A stretch of DNA of 64,000 nucleotides from Clostridia bacterium. GTDB lineage: Bacteria > Bacillota > Clostridia > Peptostreptococcales > Anaerovoracaceae. Below are positions 8,939 through 16,136 of the stretch, in pieces. The notes below the pieces were generated by a model that had not been told where the DNA came from, searched no databases, and saw nothing but the letters and a program-made list of their open reading frames with translations. Position 1 is the stretch's first letter. Each line of letters begins with the position of its first letter. Made by a program: the position numbers and the translations under genes. Location: contig JAKSSG010000001.1 of NCBI GenBank assembly GCA_024403185.1, forward strand, positions 1 through 64,000. The letters run 5' to 3'.

Positions 8939-10060
8939 ATGCAGATCAGCAAACTGAAATTCGGAATAATGCTCGCGGCTGCTTTTGTATTGGGAGCTCT
9001 CGTGGTTATAGCCTTTAACTGCGGCAAGACTGCAGACGCCAGCCTTAGCGACAGCAAGCTTGGAGAGATCCAGCAGAACATCGACAAGTATTATCTTGAG
9101 GATTATGACCAGGCCGAACTGGTTGAAAACGCCTACAGGGGATACGTTGCCGGCCTCGATGACCCTTATTCGGCATACATGTCCAAGACTGAATTCGAGT
9201 CCTGGCAGGCTTCGACAATGGGCGATTATGACGGCATCGGAATGACATTTTCCGAGGACGACAGCGGCGGCTTCGTGGTTCTGGAGATAACAAAGGATTC
9301 GCCTGCCGAAAAGGCCGGAGTTGAACCTGGCGATTACATTCTTTCCGTTGACGGCAAGACCTATTCCAGCAGCGACATCATGGCTGCGGACATTCGCGGA
9401 AAAGCAGGCACGGATGTTACTATCGAATTCCTCCATGAGGACGAGCAGGTTACAAAGACAATTACCCGAGATCACATTGTTCAGCAGAGCGTTGAGTCAA
9501 AAATGCTGGACGGTAATATCGGATACATCAAGATTACACAGTTCATCGGAAGCACCAGTGATGATTTTGACAAGGCGCTCAATAAGCTCACATCCAAGGG
9601 TGCAAAATCACTGATTCTGGACCTTCGAGACAATGGCGGCGGCATGGTCGATCAGAGCGTTCAGGTTGCTGATGAGTTCCTGGATGAGGGACCGGTTTGC
9701 TTCGTTGAGGACAAGAACGGAAACTCTGAATCATACGATGCAGAGGACGGCAGAACTTCACTGGATACCGTTGTGCTCGTCAACGAAAACAGTGCTTCAT
9801 CATCAGAGATTCTGGCTGCTGCAATGCAGGATAACGGCTACAAAATCATCGGCCAGAAGACCTTCGGCAAGGGCATCATCCAGACAACCATGAATCTGGA
9901 GGATGGATCGGCTCTTAAGCTGACCGTTATGCAGTATCTGTCACCGGACAAGCACGTGATTCACAAGAAGGGCATCAAGCCTGACATCAAGGTTAAGGAC
10001 AAGGAAAAAACCGAGGCCGATGAGCAGCTGGAAAGGGCTGAAAAAGAGCTCGGAAACTAA
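8939..10060 (+). CDS. Carboxyl-terminal processing protease (S41)
   Basis: A 373-residue membrane-anchored protease with one N-terminal membrane segment (about 9-28). A PDZ domain (about 95-170; GIGMTFSEDDSGGFVVLEI, PAEKAGVEPGDYILSVDG) precedes the S41 catalytic domain. The catalytic Ser lies in ENSASSSEILAAAM and the Lys in GQKTFGKGIIQ, forming the family's Ser-Lys dyad. These enzymes trim exported proteins from their C-termini outside the membrane. In Clostridia it is commonly found downstream of ftsEX and an M23 gene, as here, consistent with a role in controlling wall hydrolases. Confidence 0.9.
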   Translation: MQISKLKFGIMLAAAFVLGALVVIAFNCGKTADASLSDSKLGEIQQNIDKYYLEDYDQAELVENAYRGYVAGLDDPYSAYMSKTEFESWQASTMGDYDGIGMTFSEDDSGGFVVLEITKDSPAEKAGVEPGDYILSVDGKTYSSSDIMAADIRGKAGTDVTIEFLHEDEQVTKTITRDHIVQQSVESKMLDGNIGYIKITQFIGSTSDDFDKALNKLTSKGAKSLILDLRDNGGGMVDQSVQVADEFLDEGPVCFVEDKNGNSESYDAEDGRTSLDTVVLVNENSASSSEILAAAMQDNGYKIIGQKTFGKGIIQTTMNLEDGSALKLTVMQYLSPDKHVIHKKGIKPDIKVKDKEKTEADEQLERAEKELGN

Positions 10061-10071
10061 ATCCGGAGGCT

Positions 10072-10081
10072 TGCCTTTGCA
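10072..10081 (-). other. Intergenic copy of the TGCAAARGCA motif
   Basis: TGCCTTTGCA on the plus strand, 11 bp after the ctpA stop. One of seven intergenic copies of an over-represented word. Confidence 0.6.
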
Positions 10082-10115
10082 TAATCATACATATAATTTA
10101 ATACGTTAAAGACGG

Positions 10116-10144
10116 TTGACTTTACAGCACTAAAGTGTTATTAT
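10116..10144 (+). promoter_or_regulatory. Strong promoter of the YerC/TrpR-like gene
   Basis: TTGACT, a 17-bp spacer and TATTAT, five of six matches in each box. The spacer holds CACTAAAGTG, a small palindrome that could be an operator for the repressor-like product itself; the autoregulation is inference. Confidence 0.6.
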
Positions 10145-10175
10145 TTAGGCAGTACAGTAGAAGGGAGTGAACGTA

Positions 10176-10475
10176 ATGGCATACGATTCAAAATTCAAGA
10201 GGGATGACATTGACGAACTGTTCAAGGCTGTTCTGCTTCTGGAGGACGAAGAAGATTGCTACAGATTTTTTGAAGACATCTGCACAATAAATGAGATCCA
10301 TGCGATTGCTCAGAGATTGCAGGTAGCAAAGCTTCTGTCGGAAAACAAGACTTACAATGAAATCGAAGGAATTACAAAGGCTTCGACTGCTACTATCAGC
10401 AGAATCAACAAGTGCCTTGTTTACGGAGCTGACGGATATCAGAGAATTCTGGCCCGTCTCAAAGAGCAGGAATAG
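10176..10475 (+). CDS. YerC/TrpR-family DNA-binding protein
   Basis: A 99-residue all-helical protein of the TrpR/YerC/YecD superfamily. The helix-turn-helix spans about 55-85 (NEIHAIAQRLQVAKLLSENK, YNEIEGITKASTATISRINK). Proteobacterial TrpR senses tryptophan, but Firmicutes YerC-type members have no established ligand and no trp genes are nearby. The start at 10176 is set by AAGGGAG nine bases upstream; a GTG at 10167 in the same frame overlaps that site. It is transcribed alone, between a strong promoter and a terminator. Confidence 0.85.
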   Translation: MAYDSKFKRDDIDELFKAVLLLEDEEDCYRFFEDICTINEIHAIAQRLQVAKLLSENKTYNEIEGITKASTATISRINKCLVYGADGYQRILARLKEQE

Positions 10476-10479
10476 TTAC

Positions 10480-10489
10480 TGCAAAAGCA
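10480..10489 (+). other. Intergenic copy of the TGCAAARGCA motif
   Basis: TGCAAAAGCA, five bases after the stop codon of the YerC-like gene and before its terminator. Confidence 0.6.
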
Positions 10490-10519
10490 GGCTGATTTCT
10501 AATTTATCATAGTGGGGGA

Positions 10520-10546
10520 AACGGCACTAGTTTTGGTGCCGTTTTT
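10520..10546 (+). terminator. Intrinsic terminator after the YerC-like gene
   Basis: An AACGGCAC / GTGCCGTT stem with an eight-base loop, followed by a T-run. Confidence 0.85.
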
Positions 10547-10582
10547 TATTCTTGTTTGAGACTTTATTCGGCATATTTGAGA

Positions 10583-10588
10583 TATAAT
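10583..10588 (+). promoter_or_regulatory. -10 box of the PPTase gene
   Basis: A perfect TATAAT 13 bp before the ATG at 10602. The predicted 5' leader is only about seven bases and has no Shine-Dalgarno. No convincing -35 at 16-18 bp. Confidence 0.4.
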
Positions 10589-10601
10589 TGGGAATATAAA
10601 C

Positions 10602-11219
10602 ATGAAATTATACGTAATACACGATTACAAATCCATATTTCCGGAGCTGAAGGACAGCGAGCTGACTGACCGGTTGATTCAGATGTGTCTGAGTGGCGAT
10701 GCTGATGCGCCTGATGCACTTGGCAATGCTGATGCGCCTGGTGATGGTGATGCACCTGATGCTGCTGCGTCGGCCATTCTGGTGCGCCGCGAGGAAGGCG
10801 GCAAGCCCTTTGTGGAGGGCGGCCCGCATATTTCGGTGAGCCACACGGGCAGTCTGTTTGCCTTGCTTGTCGCTGACTGCAATGTGGGCCTGGATGTTCA
10901 GCACAGGAGAAAACTGGAAGCGGAGAAGATTGCGAAGCGGTTCTTCAGTCCGGCTGAGGCGGCCATTGTCAGCGAGGCGGTTGCTGCGGGCAATGAGCTT
11001 CCTGATGAATTCTTCAGCATCTGGACGAAGAAGGAGGCCTATGCCAAGTACACGGGCAGGGGAATTGAACAGGTTGCTTCCGGACTTGATGTTCTGCATC
11101 TCGTGGACGTCAGGTTCAGGGAATTCATGATAGATTACGAAGCTGAGGATTGCTTTTGCGCGGTGTGCGCAGAGAAAGGAGCTGACTTAAATGAAATTCA
11201 GATTTCTTATAGAAAATAA
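10602..11219 (+). CDS. 4'-phosphopantetheinyl transferase (Sfp-like)
   Basis: A 205-residue enzyme that moves phosphopantetheine from CoA onto carrier-protein serines. Family motifs are HISVSHTGSLFALLVAD, GLDVQ (metal-binding Asp) and FFSIWTKKEAYAKYTGRGI (WxKKEA). Between residues 32 and 50 lies a low-complexity Asp/Ala/Pro stretch (DADAPDALGNADAPGDGDAP) from repeated GATGCGCCT-like units; relatives usually have a short loop there. No polyketide or NRPS genes are present, so the likely client is acyl carrier protein. Its last 29 bp overlap the next gene. Confidence 0.85.
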   Translation: MKLYVIHDYKSIFPELKDSELTDRLIQMCLSGDADAPDALGNADAPGDGDAPDAAASAILVRREEGGKPFVEGGPHISVSHTGSLFALLVADCNVGLDVQHRRKLEAEKIAKRFFSPAEAAIVSEAVAAGNELPDEFFSIWTKKEAYAKYTGRGIEQVASGLDVLHLVDVRFREFMIDYEAEDCFCAVCAEKGADLNEIQISYRK

Positions 11220-12054
11220 GACCGATAACCCGGGCGTTGTTGCGGAGCACGGGCTGTCTATTTACATCGAAACTCAGGGGAAGAAGATTCTCTTTGATGC
11301 CGGTGCAACGGAGATGATTCTGCTGAATGCAAAGACCATGGGAATTGATCTTGGCACCATTGATTTCGGAGTGGTCAGTCACGGGCACTACGATCACACG
11401 GGCGGATTCCCGCTGTTTCACCAGATAAATCCGGGTGCGCCGATATACATTCACCGTAATGCACTGCGCGTTTCGTATGGTATGGAGGACGGCAAAATTG
11501 ATAAGGAGCCGTGCAGCATCGCATGGAATGATGAGGAACTTAAGGAACTGTCACCGGCGCTGAGATTTACCGATGGCAGAACTGATATTACTGAGAATAT
11601 TGTCGTAACCGGCACGGTGCCGATTCCTGAGGGCTATGTGCCGACTGAGCAGTTCTGGCGTGTGGCTGAAGGCTGCGATGCGGCTGAAGATGTTGTGGAA
11701 TCAAACGGCGTGAAGCTTGTTCCGGATGACATGTCCCACGAACAGTGCCTGGTTATACGTGAACCTGAGGGCCTTTACATATTCTCGGGCTGCAGCCACA
11801 GGGGTGTGATTAATGCGCTCAATGCAGGCAAGAGCATGTTCCCGGGAGAACGCGTGGCAGTGCTGGTTGCAGGCATGCATCTTTACAGTGCCAGCGATGA
11901 GGACCGTGCCCGCGTGGTTGATGAAATCGCCGCAGAAAACATGGATTGCGTAATGCCTGTTCACTGCACGGGAATAAAGGCGATCTGTGATCTGAAAACA
12001 CGTCTCGGCGACAACTGCATTGTTGCCACGGCAGGGGATGAATATCTGATTTAG
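11191..12054 (+). CDS. Metallo-beta-lactamase-fold hydrolase
   Basis: A 287-residue protein resembling the MBL subgroup annotated as 7,8-dihydropterin-6-methyl-4-(beta-D-ribofuranosyl)aminobenzene-phosphate synthase-like. The zinc motif is SHGHYDHTGG (about 67-76), with GCSHRGVINAL (about 198-208) and MPVHCTGIKAI (about 254-264). No pathway can be assigned: these proteins are widespread in anaerobes and mostly uncharacterised. AAGGAG lies 11 bp before the ATG, inside the end of the PPTase gene, supporting a true 29-bp overlap. Confidence 0.8.
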   Translation: MKFRFLIENKTDNPGVVAEHGLSIYIETQGKKILFDAGATEMILLNAKTMGIDLGTIDFGVVSHGHYDHTGGFPLFHQINPGAPIYIHRNALRVSYGMEDGKIDKEPCSIAWNDEELKELSPALRFTDGRTDITENIVVTGTVPIPEGYVPTEQFWRVAEGCDAAEDVVESNGVKLVPDDMSHEQCLVIREPEGLYIFSGCSHRGVINALNAGKSMFPGERVAVLVAGMHLYSASDEDRARVVDEIAAENMDCVMPVHCTGIKAICDLKTRLGDNCIVATAGDEYLI

Positions 12055-12071
12055 TTTGAGAATTATTTTGG

Positions 12072-12107
12072 TGTAAATATTGTTGTAAATATTGCTGTAA
12101 ATAGTTG
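12072..12107 (+). repeat. 12-bp tandem triplication upstream of recX
   Basis: Three contiguous copies of TGTAAATATTGY (12072-12083, 12084-12095, 12096-12107), the third diverged. It abuts a second, different duplication. Confidence 0.85.
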
Positions 12108-12108
12108 A

Positions 12109-12142
12109 GGGGTAGTTGAATTATGGGGGTAGTTGAATTATG
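12109..12142 (+). repeat. 17-bp tandem duplication of the recX RBS and start codon
   Basis: GGGGTAGTTGAATTATG occurs twice, at 12109-12125 and 12126-12142. Each copy ends in an ATG. The second is the recX start; the first is 17 bp upstream and so out of frame. Confidence 0.9.
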
Positions 12143-12655
12143 AGTGCAATTGAAAAGGCAATGAGATATGTGCATAGAAAACCGCGATCCAGGTATCAGG
12201 TGGAGAAGTACCTCAGGGAAAAGGAATACGGGGAAGAAGAAATAGCCGATACCCTTAAACTGCTTGAGGAATACTTCCTGATTGACGACCTTTCCTTCGC
12301 GAAGATGTATTTTGAACTGGGCTTCGAAAAGGGGCATGGCGTTGCAAGAATCCGCCGCGAACTCGGTACGAAGGGTGTCGACAAGGATACCATTGACCAG
12401 GCCTACGAAAAGCTGGAGAATGTTCCTGATGAGCACGAAGTAGCCATGATGTTTGGCATGAGAGAGGTTGAGGGAATTGACCTTTCCGCACTTGATTTTG
12501 AGAAAAAGCAGAAGCTTCGTGCAAGGATTGCAAGAAGGCTTGCCGCCCGCGGATATTCCAGCGATGTGGCATATTCAGTTGCAAAAAAAGTAACAGATGA
12601 GAGCACCCGTAGGGATGTTTTCAATGTGAGTTCATTCATGAGTAAGGATGACTGA
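12140..12655 (+). CDS. recX: Regulatory protein RecX
   Basis: A 171-residue helical protein with the three tandem three-helix repeats of RecX, a modulator of RecA filaments. Recognisable parts are AMRYVHRKPRSRYQVEKYLREK (residues about 7-28), FAKMYFELGFEKGHGVARIRREL and ARRLAARGYSSDVAYSV near the C-terminus. No recA is in the window. The start codon sits in a 17-bp duplication, and its stop region is copied into the duplications before the next gene. Confidence 0.85.
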   Translation: MSAIEKAMRYVHRKPRSRYQVEKYLREKEYGEEEIADTLKLLEEYFLIDDLSFAKMYFELGFEKGHGVARIRRELGTKGVDKDTIDQAYEKLENVPDEHEVAMMFGMREVEGIDLSALDFEKKQKLRARIARRLAARGYSSDVAYSVAKKVTDESTRRDVFNVSSFMSKDD

Positions 12656-12710
12656 TGGTAAATGACTGATGGGAGATAAAACTACTGATGGGAGAAAATA
12701 TGACTGATCA
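12648..12710 (+). repeat. Tandem ACTGATGGGAGA repeats between recX and tcdA
   Basis: ATGACTGATGG at 12648 and 12662, then a 19-bp unit at 12665-12683 and 12684-12702 (ACTGATGGGAGA core), then ATGACTGATCA at 12700. The cluster multiplies the recX stop region and the GGGAG ribosome-binding site. Confidence 0.8.
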
Positions 12711-13371
12711 GTTTGAACGAACGGAGCGCCTGGTTGGCGCTGAAGCGCTTGCCGCACTGGCTGATGCCAGAGTGCTGCTTTTTGGCGTTGGCGGAGTAGG
12801 CAGCTATGTGGGCGAAGGCCTTGCCAGAGCTGGAGTCGGCGCGCTGACAATAGTTGATAAGGATGTTGTTGATGTGACTAATATCAACAGGCAGATTCCT
12901 GCCTTGAACAGCACCGTTGGCAGATCTAAGGTTGAGGTCATGGCTGAAAGGATGCTTGACATTAATCCCAGGTGCAGGGTTGAGACAAAGGAGATATTCT
13001 TCCTGCCGGGCGAACATGGCGGTCTTGATTTTGCATCATATGATTATGTTGTAGATGCTGTTGACACGGTCACCGCAAAGCTTGAGATCATTCAGTGCGC
13101 CCGCGATGCCGGCGTGCCGGTGATTTCATCCATGGGAACCGCAGGGAAGCTGGACGGGGGCGCATTTAGAATTACGACCATTGAAAAAACGAAGGTATGC
13201 CCGCTGGCCAAGGTCATGCGCAGGGAGCTGAAGGAACGCGGAATCAGCGGCGTGAAGGTGCTGTATTCCGAGGAGGAGCCGAAGGGCGAGCGCGGCGGCA
13301 GCATCAGTTTCGTGCCGTCAGTGGCGGGACTTCTCATTGCCGGTGAAGTTGTAAAAGACATAATCGGTTGA
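12700..13371 (+). CDS. tcdA: tRNA threonylcarbamoyladenosine dehydratase (TcdA, ThiF-like)
   Basis: A 223-residue E1/ThiF-like ATP-binding enzyme. The nucleotide-binding loop is LLFGVGGVGSYVGEGLARAG; VDKDVVDVTNINRQIPAL and YVVDAVDTVTAKLEII follow the family. TcdA dehydrates t6A37 of tRNA to its cyclic form. The start at 12700 is preferred because GGGAG lies five bases upstream; an in-frame ATG at 12688 adds four residues. The alternative reading, ThiF/MoeB, is less likely because no thiamine or molybdopterin genes are adjacent. Confidence 0.85.
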   Translation: MTDQFERTERLVGAEALAALADARVLLFGVGGVGSYVGEGLARAGVGALTIVDKDVVDVTNINRQIPALNSTVGRSKVEVMAERMLDINPRCRVETKEIFFLPGEHGGLDFASYDYVVDAVDTVTAKLEIIQCARDAGVPVISSMGTAGKLDGGAFRITTIEKTKVCPLAKVMRRELKERGISGVKVLYSEEEPKGERGGSISFVPSVAGLLIAGEVVKDIIG

Positions 13372-13425
13372 TATAATAATGACAGGCGCCGGCGCGTGAT
13401 GACCGGTTTTATAAAGGAGATTAAG

Positions 13426-13950
13426 ATGGAATCAAAAATGGAACACAGAAAACATCTGATGAAGATGATTGATAAATTCAGCATCCAGTCTGTTGAGGAG
13501 TTCAAGGAAGCTGAAAACAAGATTATTGCTGACTCTAAATTCCGTACACTGACCAAGAAAAAGGACTATCTCGGTCACATTGAAACACTGCGCAAGGTCA
13601 AGAGCAGAGCGCAGAGGATCAACCCGCAGGCTGTTCCCATTCCTGATGACGACAGGCAGGCACTGGAATTGCGCCGTGCTTTTGAGAAATGCCTGATCGT
13701 GTTCAGTGCAGTATGCGACAGCTATATTCAGATGCAGCAGGTGCTTGATGAAAAGGCCAACGGCGCCAAGATTCCTTACGGTGAATACAAGGAGTTTTTC
13801 AACAAGGTTAAGCAGGCCCGCGCCAGCTTCAACACTCACATGAACGACATGGACATTCTCTATTCCGACCTGGTGGAATACGCTGAGGACATTAACAGCA
13901 AGGACGATTTCGGCGGAATTGAGTATATGACTTATGATTCGATAAAATAG
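13426..13950 (+). CDS. Unknown helical cytoplasmic protein
   Basis: A 174-residue protein I do not recognise. It is charged, lacks a signal peptide or membrane segment, and is predicted mostly helical, with heptad-like stretches around residues 10-50 and 75-150. There are two Cys and no obvious catalytic motif. The start at 13426 follows AAGGAG eight bases upstream. It is the last gene before the 338-bp repeat-bearing gap. Confidence 0.7.
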   Translation: MESKMEHRKHLMKMIDKFSIQSVEEFKEAENKIIADSKFRTLTKKKDYLGHIETLRKVKSRAQRINPQAVPIPDDDRQALELRRAFEKCLIVFSAVCDSYIQMQQVLDEKANGAKIPYGEYKEFFNKVKQARASFNTHMNDMDILYSDLVEYAEDINSKDDFGGIEYMTYDSIK

Positions 13951-13956
13951 GGGTCT

Positions 13957-13966
13957 TGCTTTTGCA
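13957..13966 (-). other. Intergenic copy of the TGCAAARGCA motif
   Basis: TGCTTTTGCA on the plus strand, seven bases after a stop codon and 24 bases before the 48-bp repeat array. Confidence 0.6.
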
Positions 13967-13989
13967 ATTTGTGGCCGTGAGTGGGTAAA

Positions 13990-14242
13990 TTCTATATTAC
14001 TTTCGATTTAGGCTTGTTTTTCGGGGGTATTATAGAATTTTAACGGTATTTGAAATTTTCATTCTATAGAATGCTTAAATAATGGGTTGTTTTGTGAAGC
14101 TTTATAGAATTTCAAAATTGGATTCTATAATTAGGGCAGAATCGTGCCTTTTTTTAGTCGTTTTATAGAAGCATCAGAAGAAAAAACGCTGTTTTTCTAT
14201 ACTAAGCTAAAAAAATGGCCAGTTTTGGAGACAATTATAGAA
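13990..14242 (+). repeat. Array of four 48-bp units with inverted TTCTATA/TATAGAA ends
   Basis: This fills most of the gene-free stretch 13951-14288. Units occupy 13990-14037, 14062-14109, 14123-14170 and 14195-14242; each is exactly 48 bp, begins TTCTATA and ends TTATAGAA. Linkers are 24, 13 and 24 bp. Interiors differ but share TTTT at unit positions 29-32, and units 2 and 4 share about half their interior bases (GCT, AAA, AATGG, GTTTTG blocks). The inner junction 14060-14073 is a perfect 14-bp palindrome. It could be a structured RNA, a protein-binding array or decayed mobile repeats. Confidence 0.8.
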
Positions 14243-14288
14243 TTTATCGAAATTGCTTGGAGCTGGCAGGATCAGGGGAGGATTAGAT

Positions 14289-15317
14289 ATGGATATTTTG
14301 ACAATCGGGCTGATAATTGCCCTGGCAGTGGTGATTGTGTTGCTGATTGTGGTGCTTGTCATGATTGTTTCGGGCAGAAACAGTCAGAGGAACCAGCTGG
14401 CTGAGCAGGCGACGCGGCTTAATGATCAGTCAACACGGCTGGCAGACCAGTCGACACGGCTGGCCGAGCAATCGACGCAGCTCAGCGACCAGAACATGAA
14501 GATTGCCGAGCAGAATCTGCGAATCGGCGAGTTGAACAGGCAGCTGAATGAGTCCATGGCTCAGGTCAACACCAGCCTGGGCGAGATGAAGAGTCTGACC
14601 ACCGGGGTGAACGACCTGAAGCGCCTCATGACCAATGTCAAGTCCAGAGGTGTCATGGGCGAACTGCAGCTGGGTGCCATTCTGGATGATATTCTGGCGC
14701 CGGATCAGTATGACGAGAACGTGGCGGTCAAAGGCAATTCTGAGCGTGTTGAGTTTGCCGTGAAGTTCCCGGCTGAGGACGGCGGATTTGTTTATCTGCC
14801 AATAGACTCCAAGTTTCCGGGGGACGCATACATAAATCTGCTGGATGCCTATGATCTGGGCGACAGAGATGCAATAAAGAAAACTTCGGACAACCTTAAG
14901 CGAGCCATACTCAAGGCCGCAAAGGATATCCGGGACAAATACATTTACCCGCCGTACACGACTGATTTTGCGATAATGTTTTTGCCTTTTGAGGGGCTGT
15001 ACGCCGAGGTTCTGAGACTGAACCTGGTTGAGGTGATACAGCGTGAATTCCGCGTGAACGTGGCCGGGCCGACAACTATGGCAGCAATGCTGAACAGCTT
15101 CCAGCTTGGATTCAAGTCGCTGGCGCTTCAGCAGTCATCGGGCGAGGTCTGGGACACTCTGGAGAAGGTGAGAACTGAATTCGGCAAGTTCAGCGGAAGC
15201 CTGAACGACGTGCAGAAAAAGCTGGATGCCGCACAGAGCGAGCTTGAAAATCTGGTGGGTACGAGAACGAGAACTTTGCAGAAGGCGCTGGACAAGGCGT
15301 CGCGCGGCGATGAATAG
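14289..15317 (+). CDS. rmuC: RmuC-family DNA recombination protein
   Basis: A 342-residue protein with an N-terminal membrane anchor (about 5-28), a heptad-repeat coiled coil and the RmuC nuclease-like domain (about 110-310). Family stretches are SRGVMGELQLGAILDDILAPDQYDEN, LPIDSKFPGDAYINLLDAYD and FAIMFLPFEGLYAEVL. RmuC limits rearrangements at inverted repeats in E. coli. Residues 40-81 are six seven-residue repeats (EQATRLN, DQSTRLA, DQSTRLA, EQSTQLS ...), two nearly identical at DNA level. GGGGAG eight bases before 14289 sets the start. Confidence 0.88.
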   Translation: MDILTIGLIIALAVVIVLLIVVLVMIVSGRNSQRNQLAEQATRLNDQSTRLADQSTRLAEQSTQLSDQNMKIAEQNLRIGELNRQLNESMAQVNTSLGEMKSLTTGVNDLKRLMTNVKSRGVMGELQLGAILDDILAPDQYDENVAVKGNSERVEFAVKFPAEDGGFVYLPIDSKFPGDAYINLLDAYDLGDRDAIKKTSDNLKRAILKAAKDIRDKYIYPPYTTDFAIMFLPFEGLYAEVLRLNLVEVIQREFRVNVAGPTTMAAMLNSFQLGFKSLALQQSSGEVWDTLEKVRTEFGKFSGSLNDVQKKLDAAQSELENLVGTRTRTLQKALDKASRGDE

Positions 15318-15359
15318 CCGCAGGCAATGTGCAATGCCGCATATACATAGAGGTAATAG

Positions 15360-16049
15360 ATGAGCATATTTGCAATAGGGGACCTGCACCTTTCCATGGC
15401 GCCGGACACTGAAAAACCAATGGACATCTTCGGAGACCGCTGGTTTAATCACGCCGAGCGCATCAGGGAAAACTGGCAGGCCACCGTAACTGATAAAGAC
15501 ACCGTCATTTTGGCAGGTGACACATCATGGGGACTGAAGCTTGAAGAAGCGGTCTATGATCTGGACTGGGTGGATAAACTGCCCGGTCATAAGGTGCTGC
15601 TCAAAGGCAACCATGACCTCTGGTGGGCCGGCATTACAAAGCTCAATTCCATGTACGATTCCATTACATTTCTGCAGTATGACAGCATTGAGGTGGAAGG
15701 CGTGTGGATCTGCGGCAGCCGCGGATGGATTACGCCGGGCGATGACGATTTCGGCGAAGCGGACGAGAAGATATACAATCGCGAGATTCTAAGGCTGGAG
15801 GCGTCGCTGGCAAGTGCGCCCGAAGGGGCGGAGAAAATCGGATTTCTGCATTTTCCGCCTGCGGCCGGACCGACATCCTTCAGCGGCTTCATGCAGAAGT
15901 TTGAGGATTTCGGTGTGAAGGAAGTATATTACGGACATATTCATGGCGAGGACGGATTCCGGGGCGCCATGCAGGGTGATTTTCACGGAATAAATTATAA
16001 ACTGATATCAGCGGACTACCTGAACTGCAAACCGCTGAAGATCAGGTAA
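15360..16049 (+). CDS. Metallophosphoesterase
   Basis: A 229-residue calcineurin-like phosphoesterase. Metal-binding motifs appear in order: FAIGDLHLS (about 4-12), LAGDTSWG (about 51-58), LKGNHDLWW (about 81-89) and YYGHIHGE (about 184-191). The length and the GNHDLWW signature match a clostridial subfamily of unknown substrate. It follows rmuC by 42 bp and precedes deoB by 87 bp, much of that gap being a tandem duplication. Confidence 0.85.
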   Translation: MSIFAIGDLHLSMAPDTEKPMDIFGDRWFNHAERIRENWQATVTDKDTVILAGDTSWGLKLEEAVYDLDWVDKLPGHKVLLKGNHDLWWAGITKLNSMYDSITFLQYDSIEVEGVWICGSRGWITPGDDDFGEADEKIYNREILRLEASLASAPEGAEKIGFLHFPPAAGPTSFSGFMQKFEDFGVKEVYYGHIHGEDGFRGAMQGDFHGINYKLISADYLNCKPLKIR

Positions 16050-16085
16050 ACCGGTGAGTTTACAGATCCGATAAGTTAACAGGTT

Positions 16086-16133
16086 AGATAAGTAACAGAT
16101 AAGGGAAACAGATAAGTAACAGATAAGGGGAAC
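16086..16133 (+). repeat. 24-bp tandem duplication carrying the deoB RBS
   Basis: AGATAAGTAACAGATAAGG is the core of two 24-bp copies (16086-16109, 16110-16133) differing at one base; a degraded third partial copy lies at about 16064-16085. Each copy carries an AAGGG(G)A ribosome-binding site, and only the second is correctly spaced from the ATG at 16137. Confidence 0.88.
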
Positions 16134-16136
16134 AGC

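Noticed and set aside
7595..9475. A 626-codon minus-strand open frame
   Set aside because: It lies antisense to recJ and ctpA, both with full family motifs, and has no recognisable domain of its own.
10602..11219. Secondary-metabolite cluster because of the Sfp-type enzyme
   Set aside because: No synthetase, ketosynthase or carrier-protein gene is in the surroundings.
13990..14242. Possible CRISPR array (constant ends, variable interior)
   Set aside because: The constant part is only 7-8 bp at each end, units vary in linker length, interiors are themselves related, and there are no cas genes.
14144..14404. Small plus-strand open frame before rmuC
   Set aside because: It starts in the 48-bp repeat array, lacks a ribosome-binding site and runs out of frame into rmuC.
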